The notes: generated from the letters alone by a model not told the origin. A stretch of DNA of 6,244 bases from Anaerolineales bacterium (GCA_025056515.1 JANWWB010000120.1:1-6244), one strand, 5' to 3'. Counted from the first letter of the stretch, positions 1 through 6,244 are shown. Numbers and translations: made by a program.

Positions 1-337
1 TTCCTTCCTGCAGTCGATTGGGGTGTTATCCATGGTCATTTTAGGTGGGATTGGCAGTATTCCCGGCGTGATCGTAGGGGCGGCCGTGGTGGTTTTACTC
101 AATCTGCAGGTCCTCCAAGGACTCTCGCTCTATCTGAGTCAACTTCGCCAAAGCGACGCGGTGATCCCGATTATCAACTTTGCCTGGAAAGATCTGTCCA
201 CCCAGCTTGACCCGGCCAAATATCAACGCTTGCTGTTCGGCATTATTCTCGTCTTGATGATGATCTTCCGTCCGGCAGGTCTGCTTCCGGCAGCGCGGCG
301 GAAGCGTGAATTGACTACTGAAGAAGCCACTGACTGA
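1..337 (+). CDS. livM: Branched-chain amino-acid ABC transporter permease LivM, C-terminal part
   Basis: This is the end of a LivM-type inner-membrane permease, which with its partner permease forms the channel for leucine, isoleucine and valine or related substrates. The reading frame is open from base 2, so the gene begins outside the window. A GTG at 23 and an ATG at 32 lie in frame but are internal codons. The visible part starts SFLQSIGVLSMVILGGIGSIPG, cut here to its core: LSMVILGGIGSIPG is the conserved LivM segment before a hydrophobic helix (GVIVGAAVVVLLN). A loop with charged residues follows, then a last helix (LLFGIILVLMMIF) and the typical RPAGLLP end with a basic, cytoplasmic tail. 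About 111 codons are seen out of roughly 300-400 usual for the family. livG starts 11 bases after its stop, and livG and livF confirm the operon. The family assignment is firm; the exact substrate cannot be read from this part. Confidence 0.93.
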   Translation, partial: SFLQSIGVLSMVILGGIGSIPGVIVGAAVVVLLNLQVLQGLSLYLSQLRQSDAVIPIINFAWKDLSTQLDPAKYQRLLFGIILVLMMIFRPAGLLPAARRKRELTTEEATD

Positions 338-348
338 GTGAGAGCATT

Positions 349-1125
349 ATGGCACTACTTGAAACCACCAACGTCACGAAACGCTTTGGCGGTCTGACCG
401 CCGTAATGAAAATGAATTTCAAGATTGAAAAAGGTGAAATTGTGAGCATCATCGGTCCGAATGGTGCTGGAAAAACCACCTTTTTCAATGTCATAACCGG
501 CATTTACCGCCCCGAGGAAGGCCAAATCATCTTCAATGGTCACAATCTGATTGGCTTGCGGCCAGATCAAATTGCCGCTTTGGGGATCACTCGGACCTTT
601 CAGAACATTCGCCTGTTTGGAAACATGACCGTCATCGAGAACATTCTGGTCGGTATGCATACTCGTCTCAAACAAAACCCGCTTCAGGTGTTGTTTCGCT
701 CCAAGGCATTCATTGAAGAAGAACAAGAAGCTGAAACCCGCGCTGCCGAATTGATGGAATACGTTGGTCTGAATAACGTTGGGGATGAATTGGCTCGTAA
801 CCTTCCCTACGGCATGCAACGTCGTGTGGAAATCGCCCGCGCTTTGGCTGCCAACCCCACCCTTCTGCTTTTGGACGAACCCACGGCCGGCATGAACCCC
901 CAGGAGACTGCTGAAGCTATCAAACTGTTCCGCCGTATTCGCGATGAAAAGGGTGTGACCATCTTGCTCATCGAACATGATATGAGGGTGGTGATGACTA
1001 TTTCTGAACGCATCACGGTGATGGACTACGGCGAAAAAATTGCCGAGGGCACACCTGAACAAATCCGTACCAATCAGCGGGTCATTGAAGCATATCTGGG
1101 CCGCGAAGCCCTCCGCCAAACCTGA
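349..1125 (+). CDS. livG: Branched-chain amino-acid ABC transporter ATP-binding protein LivG
   Basis: One of the two cytoplasmic ATPases that power Liv-type uptake. The protein has 258 residues, normal for LivG. Visible motifs are Walker [10 protein letters not shown] (36-44), the Q-loop in RTFQNIRLF (Q85), an ABC signature region [15 protein letters not shown] (152-166), Walker B LLLLDEP (172-178) with catalytic E177, and the switch histidine H210 in IEHDM. The extended region after the Q-loop (about 100-150) and the C-terminal [10 protein letters not shown]...VIEAYLG are LivG hallmarks. The signature reads PYGMQ instead of the textbook LSGGQ; LivG proteins normally have a PYG-x-Q form, so this is only a mild variant. 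The start is the ATG 11 bases after the livM stop, with a modest purine-rich stretch (GAGTGAGAG, 336-344) ahead of it. The gene probably shares a transcript with livM and livF. Confidence 0.97.
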   Translation: MALLETTNVTKRFGGLTAVMKMNFKIEKGEIVSIIGPNGAGKTTFFNVITGIYRPEEGQIIFNGHNLIGLRPDQIAALGITRTFQNIRLFGNMTVIENILVGMHTRLKQNPLQVLFRSKAFIEEEQEAETRAAELMEYVGLNNVGDELARNLPYGMQRRVEIARALAANPTLLLLDEPTAGMNPQETAEAIKLFRRIRDEKGVTILLIEHDMRVVMTISERITVMDYGEKIAEGTPEQIRTNQRVIEAYLGREALRQT

Positions 1126-1127
1126 GC

Positions 1128-1132
1128 AGGAG
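1128..1132 (+). promoter_or_regulatory. Ribosome binding site of livF
   Basis: AGGAG lies 6 bases before the ATG at 1139. It decides the start. The same frame is open further upstream from 1040, but that extension would overlap the end of livG by 86 bases and adds 33 residues that are not part of the LivF fold. Confidence 0.85.
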
Positions 1133-1138
1133 AACTGT

Positions 1139-1855
1139 ATGGGTACGATTCTTGAACTTGAAAATGTCCACACCTACTACGGACATATCCACGCTCTAAA
1201 AGGAATTTCTCTTCGTGTTGAAGAAGGTGAAATCGTCGCCATGATTGGTGCTAATGGCGCCGGTAAAAGTACAACGTTGCGCACCATTTCCGGTCTCCTG
1301 CATCCGCGTGAAGGCGTGATCAAACTCGAAGGGAAAGACATCACGCGCACCGATCCCCATCTGATCGTCAAACTCGGGATAGGCCATGTTCCCGAAGGAC
1401 GCGGTATCTTCCCAAAGTTAACTGTGCGCGAGAACCTAGAGATGGGCGCTTATACTATCACCGACCCAAACAAAGTCCGCCAGCACATGGAATGGGTTTT
1501 CAAACTCTTCCCCCGCCTGGAGGAACGGATTGACCAGTATGGTGGCACTCTCTCTGGCGGCGAGCAACAGATGTTGGCGATCGCCCGCGGGCTGATGCTC
1601 CATCCCCGCATCCTGATGCTCGATGAGCCATCAATGGGGTTGGCGCCTGTGTTGGTGGAATTAATCTTCGATATTATCAAGAAGCTCAATGACGAAGGTA
1701 CCACCATCCTCCTTGTGGAACAAAATGCTCTTATGGCTCTCAGCATTGCACATCGCGGTTACGTTCTCCAAACGGGCGAGATTGTACTTAGTGATACGGC
1801 AGTCAATTTGAAACAGAATCCAACCGTTCAAAGAGCCTACCTCGGCATTGAGTAA
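1139..1855 (+). CDS. livF: Branched-chain amino-acid ABC transporter ATP-binding protein LivF
   Basis: Second ATPase of the Liv-type importer, expected to pair with LivG on the cytoplasmic face of the permeases. The 238 residues match the usual LivF length. Motifs in order: Walker A GANGAGKST (37-45), the LivF-specific block VPEGRGIFPKLTV (84-96), ABC signature LSGGEQQMLAIARGL (138-152), Walker B ILMLDEP (158-164) followed by SMGLAP, and VEQN at 193-196. The usual switch histidine is a glutamine there (Q195), which is normal for LivF and not a defect. The C-terminus (RGYVLQTGEIVLSDT, then RAYLGIE) is also typical. The start at 1139 is chosen for the AGGAG just upstream and because the protein then begins directly with the first ABC beta strand. 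It follows the livG stop by 13 bases, and a terminator hairpin comes about 20 bases after its own stop, so it is the last gene of the operon. Confidence 0.97.
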   Translation: MGTILELENVHTYYGHIHALKGISLRVEEGEIVAMIGANGAGKSTTLRTISGLLHPREGVIKLEGKDITRTDPHLIVKLGIGHVPEGRGIFPKLTVRENLEMGAYTITDPNKVRQHMEWVFKLFPRLEERIDQYGGTLSGGEQQMLAIARGLMLHPRILMLDEPSMGLAPVLVELIFDIIKKLNDEGTTILLVEQNALMALSIAHRGYVLQTGEIVLSDTAVNLKQNPTVQRAYLGIE

Positions 1856-1875
1856 GGGATGTTCAAAAGGCTTGC

Positions 1876-1909
1876 GTGCAGAGGTGGGGTATACTCTGCG
1901 CTTTTGTTT
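1876..1909 (+). terminator. Rho-independent terminator after livF
   Basis: An 8-bp stem (GTGCAGAG 1876-1883 with CTCTGCGC 1894-1901, one T-G wobble) closes a 10-base loop and is followed at once by TTTTGTTT. It lies 20 bases after the livF stop, where the end of the liv transcript is expected. Confidence 0.85.
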
Positions 1910-2208
1910 ACTAAAAAGGTTTCCCCTTCTCAAACGGGCAAAAGCTTAAGAGAGCGTCTTAAAACCATTCATGAGCCGATGATCTTTAGGGCACCCGATA
2001 TGGAGATAACATTCAGCATTTGATGCAGCGGATATTGGCGTAGGCGACTGTGGCTGAATTGAGGTGGCTGGGGTGAGATGCCCTCCCATTGGGCGTCGGT
2101 TAGGTCGGGCGGGTACCCTAGTTGCGGTTTTGTCCATGTCCCAAGTTTGTCCGACTTTTCTAGTCTGCACTGGAGTTCTCAGACGATCTCCAATCCTGAT
2201 CACAAGAT
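1910..2208. other. Intergenic region without a recognised gene
   Basis: About 300 bases between the liv terminator and the ribosome binding site of the next gene. Stop-free frames cross it on both strands, including a minus-strand frame 1946-2338 and the upstream extension of the next + gene from 2078. Neither gives a recognisable protein, and the minus one overlaps the translation start of the next gene, so I treat both as non-coding. Visible structure: a small AT-rich inverted repeat (TTAAGA 1946-1951 / TCTTAA 1957-1962), a hairpin GATGCCC 2077-2083 / GGGCGTC 2091-2097 with one wobble, and the palindrome GGGTACCC (2111-2118). I see no strong -35/-10 pair, so the promoter of the following unit is not located. 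Confidence 0.6.
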
Positions 2209-2215
2209 AAGGAAG
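2209..2215 (+). promoter_or_regulatory. Ribosome binding site of the DUF1295-like gene
   Basis: AAGGAAG sits just ahead of the ATG at 2219, with 5 bases between AAGGA and the start. It favours this start over the ATG at 2078 in the same frame, whose extra 47 residues are not hydrophobic and look like translated intergenic DNA. Confidence 0.75.
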
Positions 2216-2218
2216 TTT

Positions 2219-2839
2219 ATGAAGCTCAAATATTTTATTGACACCAATAAAGGCATCACCTTCCTGGTGCTGCTTCTCATGATGGCTCTCTATCAGCAGT
2301 GGCAAAATCCGACTGCATGGGTGTATCTTGCCCTCCATGGCACGTATGGACTGTTATGGGTGTTCAAGAGTCGTCTTTTTCCCGATTCTTCTTGGGAGAA
2401 GCCAACGCCTCTTTGGTTTGGTCTGGTTTCTTGGTTAGCTTTGTGTTTGTATTGGATTCCGGGTTGGCTGATCAATATGCACGGTGTCCAAGCTCCGGCC
2501 TGGTTGCTAGGTATAGCGGTCAGCCTCAACCTGTTTGGTGTATTTTTCGTTTTTACGGCAGATATGCAGAAGCATACCTCTCTTAAGTTGCGCCCTGGTG
2601 AACTTATTACCGATGGAATGTTTGGGCTGGCGCGCAACATCAATTATTTTGGTGAGTTTCTCATTTATGTTTCCTTTGCCTTGTTACCAATGGTGTGGTA
2701 TGCCTTCTTGCCACTAGCGGCCTTTATTTTCTCGTTTTGGATTCCGAACATGCTGCGCAAGGAGAAGATTCTTGCTACCTTGCCCGGCTTCGATGAATAC
2801 CGTAAGCAGACTAAATTTTTCTTCCCCTTTCTCTTCTAA
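2219..2839 (+). CDS. DUF1295 / isoprenylcysteine methyltransferase-like integral membrane protein
   Basis: A 206-residue polytopic membrane protein. Hydrophobic segments are visible at about 12-26, 33-50, 65-84, 94-113 and a long stretch 146-177 that could hold two helices. The C-terminal half carries the pattern of the membrane methyltransferase / steroid 5-alpha-reductase-like superfamily: LRPGELITDGMFGLARNINY is the cofactor-side block (about 124-143), followed by FGE, a hydrophobic pair of helices, PNMLRKEK (176-183) and PGFDEY (189-194). In the better-known relatives the block reads RHPNYxGE; here it is RNINYFGE, a form I associate with DUF1295-type proteins. Members use S-adenosylmethionine or NADPH to modify lipophilic substrates, and the sequence alone does not say which applies. 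An esterase gene starts 7 bases after the stop, so the two are probably co-transcribed. Family placement is fairly sure; the reaction is unknown. Confidence 0.75.
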   Translation: MKLKYFIDTNKGITFLVLLLMMALYQQWQNPTAWVYLALHGTYGLLWVFKSRLFPDSSWEKPTPLWFGLVSWLALCLYWIPGWLINMHGVQAPAWLLGIAVSLNLFGVFFVFTADMQKHTSLKLRPGELITDGMFGLARNINYFGEFLIYVSFALLPMVWYAFLPLAAFIFSFWIPNMLRKEKILATLPGFDEYRKQTKFFFPFLF

Positions 2840-2846
2840 ATAGCCT

Positions 2847-3758
2847 ATGTCCTCTTTTCGCACTCTCATCATTGAGCGCATCATGCGCGACTTCAGAAAT
2901 ACATTGTTGTCAGACGTACCTTTTCAAGTACGACGTCAGCGTTTGGATGCCGTTGCGCGGCGTGGGATACGCGTGCCTCGCGATGTCGTGACACGCCCGA
3001 TCGTTACTGAGACTGTACCTTGTGAATGGATCGAGCCGAAAGAGACCAATCCTGGCTGTGTTGTGTTGTATTTGCACGGGGGTGGTTATGTCATGGGTTC
3101 TTCGACTACGCATCGAGGTCTAGTAGCACGCATCGCCAAAGCCGGTCGTTGCTGCGCGCTGGTAGCCGATTATCGTTTGGCTCCCGAACATTCGTTTCCG
3201 GCTTCCCTAGAAGATGCGTTAACAGCCTATCGCTTCCTACTCAAAGCAGGCTACCGGCCGAATAGAATTGCAATCGGTGGTGATTCAGCCGGTGGAGGAT
3301 TAAGTCTGGCAACTGCTCTATCTTTGCGTGACCAAAGCTTGCCTCTTCCGGGCGCACTGTTCTTGATTTCTCCTTGGACCGATTTGACTTTTTCAGGCGA
3401 ATCGGTTCATACACGTGCCCATCGCGATCCGCTGCTTAAGCCGAACAGTGGGGATTGGATGATTCAGGCCTATGCTGGTGATTGGCCACTTACCCATCCT
3501 TACCTCTCTCCTCTTTTTGGAGATCATCATGGTCTTCCTCCCACTTTAATTCAGGTTGGCAGTGAGGAGATTCTTTTTGATGATTCGGCGCGCCTAGAGA
3601 AGCGAATGCAAGAGGCCGGAGTTCAAGTTCGGCTTGAAGTTTGGGAAGGCATGTGGCATGTCTTTCATGCCTTTGCCCCATACGTGCCGGAAGCGCTAGA
3701 AGCCATTGAACATATTGGCCAGTTTCTCCGGCGACACATCGGCTCGGAGCAAGAATAG
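2847..3758 (+). CDS. Alpha/beta hydrolase, hormone-sensitive-lipase (HSL) family esterase
   Basis: A 303-residue esterase/lipase of the bacterial HSL family, likely cytoplasmic because no signal peptide is visible. The oxyanion-hole motif HGGGY is at 77-81, followed by an arginine-containing YRLAPEHSFPAS block (109-120). The nucleophile lies in GDSAGG (S147). The acid is expected in VGSEEILFDDS (237-247), most likely E241 by alignment with the usual DPL position, and the catalytic histidine in GMWHVFH (H271). Relatives hydrolyse short acyl esters or lactones; some are annotated as acetyl esterase or monoterpene lactone hydrolase, but the substrate cannot be told here. The ATG at 2847 is 7 bases after the preceding stop and has no clear ribosome binding site, which suggests translational coupling. 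An alternative ATG at 2883 (residue 13) would keep all motifs. All catalytic motifs are intact. Confidence 0.93.
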   Translation: MSSFRTLIIERIMRDFRNTLLSDVPFQVRRQRLDAVARRGIRVPRDVVTRPIVTETVPCEWIEPKETNPGCVVLYLHGGGYVMGSSTTHRGLVARIAKAGRCCALVADYRLAPEHSFPASLEDALTAYRFLLKAGYRPNRIAIGGDSAGGGLSLATALSLRDQSLPLPGALFLISPWTDLTFSGESVHTRAHRDPLLKPNSGDWMIQAYAGDWPLTHPYLSPLFGDHHGLPPTLIQVGSEEILFDDSARLEKRMQEAGVQVRLEVWEGMWHVFHAFAPYVPEALEAIEHIGQFLRRHIGSEQE

Positions 3759-3936
3759 CCTCTAGTTGCTCTGTTGCCAAGCCCCAGCAAACTCAACAGG
3801 CATGCGATGAGCCTTTGAAGACGGCAAAGTCCTGGTCTCGTGTTAGATGGCGGTAGTCCAATGATCGAAAGACTGCTTCAGCGGCTGCGCTGCCTCTCGC
3901 AGTGACACGATACCTATGCTTGCAACAAAGTACTTT
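3759..3936. other. Intergenic region after the esterase, no recognised gene
   Basis: First part of a 394-base gap. I see no confident gene on either strand. A 53-codon stop-free stretch on the minus strand (3793-3951) reads like protein in places but has no start, no ribosome binding site and no family I recognise. A possible weak hairpin (CTGCG...CGCAG, around 3885-3903) has no T-run. Confidence 0.5.
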
Positions 3937-3961
3937 CTGGTTGTTGTTCAACCGGTGTTTT
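3937..3961 (+). terminator. Candidate terminator of the membrane protein-esterase unit
   Basis: A 7-bp stem (CTGGTTG 3937-3943 with CAACCGG 3949-3955, one T-G wobble) encloses the 5-base loop TTGTT and is followed by TGTTTT. It lies about 180 bases after the esterase stop, which is farther than usual, and the T-run is short, so confidence is moderate. Confidence 0.45.
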
Positions 3962-3972
3962 AATCAAAGTTG

Positions 3973-4035
3973 TTTTTTTGCCCAAAGCAGGGTGGGATTT
4001 GGCAAAAAGTGCTTTGCAATCGAAAGAGGTGCAAA
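3973..4035. repeat. Cluster of overlapping inverted repeats
   Basis: Three inverted repeats share bases. IR-A: TTTTTGCC (3975-3982) plus AAA (3984-3986) pairs with TTT plus GGCAAAAA (3998-4008), giving 11 bp with one bulged C and an 11-base loop. IR-B: CAAAGCA (3983-3989) with TGCTTTG (4010-4016), 7 bp, 20-base loop. IR-C: TTTGCA (4013-4018) with TGCAAA (4030-4035), 6 bp, 11-base loop. IR-A and IR-B cannot form together. The T-run comes before the hairpin and not after it, so this is not an ordinary terminator for the + strand. Confidence 0.6.
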
Positions 4036-4055
4036 ACTGATTCTCAATGATGTGA

Positions 4056-4072
4056 TGCGTTTGTTGCGTTTG
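4056..4072 (+). repeat. 8-bp direct repeat at the candidate -35 box
   Basis: TGCGTTTG occurs at 4056-4063 and again at 4065-4072, one base apart. The second copy overlaps the candidate -35 hexamer, an arrangement that would suit a DNA-binding regulator. Confidence 0.5.
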
Positions 4073-4098
4073 AATTGAAGCGAAAAATGGGATAAGAT
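4070..4098 (+). promoter_or_regulatory. Candidate sigma-70 type promoter of the sensor gene
   Basis: TTGAAT (4070-4075) and TAAGAT (4093-4098) are separated by 17 bases, and each matches the housekeeping consensus at 4 of 6 positions. The distance to the sensor start (4153) leaves a leader of about 45-50 bases. A shifted pair, TTGAAG (4075-4080) and TATATC (4098-4103), also has 17-base spacing. The 10-bp perfect palindrome AGATATATCT (4095-4104) overlaps the -10 box and could be an operator. Confidence 0.5.
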
Positions 4099-4144
4099 AT
4101 ATCTCAAAAAGAGAATTTAAGGACAGCAGTTTGTTTTGTCAGTG

Positions 4145-4150
4145 AAAGGG
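4145..4150 (+). promoter_or_regulatory. Possible ribosome binding site of the sensor gene
   Basis: AAAGGG ends only 2 bases before the ATG at 4153, which is tight. The same element would sit 8 bases before the in-frame TTG at 4159, so the true start could be two codons later. The effect on the protein is negligible. Confidence 0.45.
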
Positions 4151-4152
4151 TT

Positions 4153-6244
4153 ATGTCGTTGCAAAACGAGAGTCTTGATGGTGAGTCGAATCACTTGCAG
4201 CAAGAAATCGCCACCCTGAAAGAGGAACTGCGGAAACAAAAGCGAGTTCTGGAGGGTGTGCGCGCCAGTGAGGCGAAATACCGCACCTTGGTTGAACAAG
4301 CTGGAGATGGGATCCTTATTTTGCAGGGGGCGCGTATCCAATATGCGAATGAGGTCCTAGCGCGTTGGTGGAACAGTTCGGTCGAGGAACTGATAGGAAG
4401 TCGCTTTAGCCGCTATGTGTACCCCGAAGACTTGAAGCCTCTTTTCGCATACTATCGCCAGAAGCAGTCTGATCCAGATTTTGCTTTACCTTATGAGATG
4501 CGCCTAAGGACAAAAGAAGGAAAGCCTCTTTTTGTTGAGCTTAATTTCTCTCGCATTCTCTATAATAACCGTCCAGCGGATTTGATCATTATCCGCGATA
4601 TTACTGCACGTAAACAAGCCGAGCAGGCTTTATTTCATCGGGAAAGGCTTTTGCAGGCGGTCAGTTTTATTGCAGAACGTTTCTTGGCACAAATTGAGTG
4701 GGAGCCGGATATTCCGCTGGCTCTCGAGCGTCTTGGTAGAGCTGCTGATGTCAGTCGTGTGTATATTTTTGAGAATCGGCTTTCTCCTGAGGGACAATGG
4801 CTAGCGTGCCAGCGTTATGAATGGTGCGCTGAAGGCATCGAACCACAGATTGACAATCCAGATTTGGCTGCAGTGCCTCTGGTGGAAGCTGGATTTGAGC
4901 GCTGGGTGCGCGAACTTAGCATGGGTCGGCCGATTATCAATTTGGTTCGCGAGATGCCAGATTCTGAACGTGACTTGCTATCTCAACAGAGCATTTTGTC
5001 CATTGCGGTTGTCCCTATCATCAGTGGAGGGAAGTGGTGGGGGTTTATGGGCTTCGACGAATGCCGCTACGAACGGATATGGGAGAGCGCTGAAATAGAT
5101 ATTTTGCAGACTGCCGGCCGGGTTTTCGGCGCAGCGCTGGAACGTCGGCGGTACGAACAGACGTTGGCGCAAAGTGAAGCACGCTATCGAGCATTGTTTG
5201 ACCAGAATCAGGACGCTGTGCTCTTATTTGATCACCAGGGACGTTGTATGGACTTTAATCCCCAAGCAGTTCAGCTCCTAGGGTACTCTGCCGAAGACTT
5301 CGCAAGCTTGCATTGGCATGATTTGCTGGTCAAGCCGGAAGAGTACACACCTTTCCAACGTGTTTGGCAAGCCAACCGCTTGTTACTCGATGAATGCTCG
5401 GTGCGGCACAAGAAGCTCCATAGGTTTGATGCAGAAGTCCGGACGGAGGTTGTACGCAACCCGGCCGGCGAACCTAAGCTCCTGCATTGCACGATACGCG
5501 ACATTCGCGCCCAAAAGCGTCGCCAGCGCGAGTTGGAGGCCGAGGCGATGCTGACCCAATTGGTCGGCATGTCGCTTGACCTGCGCTCCTTGCTTGAAAG
5601 ACTCTTACAAATTGCACGTCATGCCATCCCGGCGGCTCATAAGGGGAGTGTCCTCCTGCTTGAGCCAGATGGTTCTCTGCGAGTTCATGCTGTGAGCGGA
5701 TATTCGGATAAGAGGATTTATTCGCTCTCCTTTGCGCCGAATCAGGGGTATGCTGCTCAATGTGTACGAGAGCGTCGTCCGCTATACATCCCGGACGTAC
5801 GTCTCCATGAGGAGTTTCGCTACAATGGCGATCTAGCTGAGGCGGCCACGGTGCATAGTGCCATTGTGGCCCCTCTGGTGATTCACGGTCAGGCGATTGG
5901 TGCAATTTCTTTAGATTCGGAACAACCGGATGCCTTTGAAGAAGAAGATCTGATCTCTCTCAATAACTTTGTTACCTCTGCTGTTTTGCTGATTCACAAC
6001 GCACGTTTGTTTGAAAATCTTCAAAAACAAGCCCAAGAGACGGCTTTCTTGTTAGATGCCTCGTTGGCTCTGAACAGTCTAGACTTGCCGATAACCCTTC
6101 AAACCATCGGGCAGCGTGCAAAGACCATTTTCAATGCCGATGGTTGCCGAATTTTTCTCCTCGAGCCAGATGGTCAAACCTTGCGCTGTGAGTTGGCTTT
6201 GCAAGAGAACTTAGAAGCATTTTCGACCTTGAGGATTAAGGTTG
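4153..6244 (+). CDS. Multidomain PAS/GAF signal sensor, N-terminal 697 codons (gene runs off the window)
   Basis: A large, probably cytoplasmic sensor with no membrane segment or signal peptide in the visible part. The frame is open from the ATG at 4153 to the window end. Domains by residue: a short charged coiled coil (about 9-38); PAS 1 (39-160), starting SEAKYRTLVEQAGDGILI and ending in the S-box RDITARKQAE (148-157); GAF 1 (about 165-333), whose C-terminal motif WWGFMGFDECRYERIW (295-310) and GAALERRR are typical of a GAF subgroup in bacterial hybrid sensors; PAS 2 (341-460), starting SEARYRALFDQNQDAVLLFD and ending IRDIRAQK; GAF 2 (about 466-620), with SVLLLEPDG and the core VIHGQAIGAISLDS (576-589); then a coiled linker and the first 60-70 residues of a further GAF-like domain (631 on). 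Such arrays usually end in a histidine kinase, GGDEF or phosphatase module, but none is visible here, so the output is unknown. Ligands cannot be told. The gene seems to have its own promoter. Confidence 0.9.
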   Translation, partial: MSLQNESLDGESNHLQQEIATLKEELRKQKRVLEGVRASEAKYRTLVEQAGDGILILQGARIQYANEVLARWWNSSVEELIGSRFSRYVYPEDLKPLFAYYRQKQSDPDFALPYEMRLRTKEGKPLFVELNFSRILYNNRPADLIIIRDITARKQAEQALFHRERLLQAVSFIAERFLAQIEWEPDIPLALERLGRAADVSRVYIFENRLSPEGQWLACQRYEWCAEGIEPQIDNPDLAAVPLVEAGFERWVRELSMGRPIINLVREMPDSERDLLSQQSILSIAVVPIISGGKWWGFMGFDECRYERIWESAEIDILQTAGRVFGAALERRRYEQTLAQSEARYRALFDQNQDAVLLFDHQGRCMDFNPQAVQLLGYSAEDFASLHWHDLLVKPEEYTPFQRVWQANRLLLDECSVRHKKLHRFDAEVRTEVVRNPAGEPKLLHCTIRDIRAQKRRQRELEAEAMLTQLVGMSLDLRSLLERLLQIARHAIPAAHKGSVLLLEPDGSLRVHAVSGYSDKRIYSLSFAPNQGYAAQCVRERRPLYIPDVRLHEEFRYNGDLAEAATVHSAIVAPLVIHGQAIGAISLDSEQPDAFEEEDLISLNNFVTSAVLLIHNARLFENLQKQAQETAFLLDASLALNSLDLPITLQTIGQRAKTIFNADGCRIFLLEPDGQTLRCELALQENLEAFSTLRIKV

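Noticed and set aside
152..166. PYGMQ in place of LSGGQ in LivG (residues 152-166 of that protein, about bases 802-846)
   Set aside because: LivG proteins regularly carry a PYG-x-Q signature, so this is not evidence of a defective ATPase. The coordinates given here are residue numbers.
1040..1138. Upstream extension of livF
   Set aside because: It would overlap livG by 86 bases. A good AGGAG precedes the ATG at 1139, and the LivF fold begins right there.
355..1173. 272-codon open frame antisense to livG
   Set aside because: It lies wholly opposite livG and the livF start, has no recognisable domain, and is explained by codon bias of the real gene on the + strand.
1970..1993. Weak resemblance to 3801-3826 (both start CATG and share CGATGA and a CTTT element)
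   Set aside because: The alignment needs several gaps within 26 bases, so I cannot separate it from chance. A dispersed repeat would need copies elsewhere in the genome.
2078..2218. Upstream extension of the DUF1295-like protein
   Set aside because: The extra 47 residues are not family-like, and AAGGAAG directly precedes the ATG at 2219.
1946..2338. 130-codon minus-strand frame across the intergenic region and into the DUF1295-like gene
   Set aside because: It overlaps the ribosome binding site and first 40 codons of a better supported gene. It is proline/arginine rich in the middle and matches no family I know.
3490..3780. 96-codon minus-strand frame opposite the end of the esterase
   Set aside because: It is a shadow of the esterase C-terminus, which carries intact catalytic motifs on the + strand.
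5474..5905. 143-codon minus-strand frame opposite the sensor gene
   Set aside because: The + strand encodes PAS 2 and GAF 2 in an uninterrupted frame here. The antisense frame has no recognisable domain.

Overview
The window looks like a chromosomal piece of a free-living, heterotrophic bacterium. Base composition is moderate, and every gene I can call lies on the + strand. The GAF/PAS sensor at the right end is a style common in Chloroflexota (Anaerolineae-like) and Cyanobacteria. Chloroflexota is my best guess, but it is an inference from gene style and not a phylogenetic result. No rRNA, tRNA, CRISPR array, intact mobile element or replication origin is visible.

Left third (1-1909): the distal end of a branched-chain amino-acid (Liv-type) ABC transporter operon. 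It holds the C-terminal part of the permease LivM, the complete ATPase LivG and the complete ATPase LivF, separated by 11-13 bases. A convincing hairpin plus T-run closes it just after livF. The second permease and the substrate-binding protein would have to lie upstream, outside the window.

Middle (1910-3758): about 310 bases without a recognisable gene, then a compact two-gene unit. The first gene is a small polytopic membrane protein of the DUF1295 / isoprenylcysteine methyltransferase / steroid 5-alpha-reductase-like group. Seven bases later comes a hormone-sensitive-lipase-type alpha/beta hydrolase with HGGG and GDSAG motifs. The tight spacing suggests co-transcription and perhaps coupled translation. 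A shared role in modifying or hydrolysing a small lipophilic substrate is possible but unproven.

Right third (3759-6244): a structured 394-base intergenic region, then the first 697 codons of a large multidomain sensor. In order, the intergenic region holds a candidate terminator, a cluster of overlapping inverted repeats, an 8-bp direct repeat at a candidate -35 box and a 10-bp palindrome over the candidate -10 box. The sensor reads coiled coil, PAS, GAF, PAS, GAF and the start of a third GAF-like domain. It runs off the window before any output domain (histidine kinase, GGDEF or phosphatase) can be seen.

I found no clearly new biological system. The points most worth a second look are the repeat architecture in front of the sensor gene, the unseen output domain of that sensor, and the membrane-enzyme/esterase pair.
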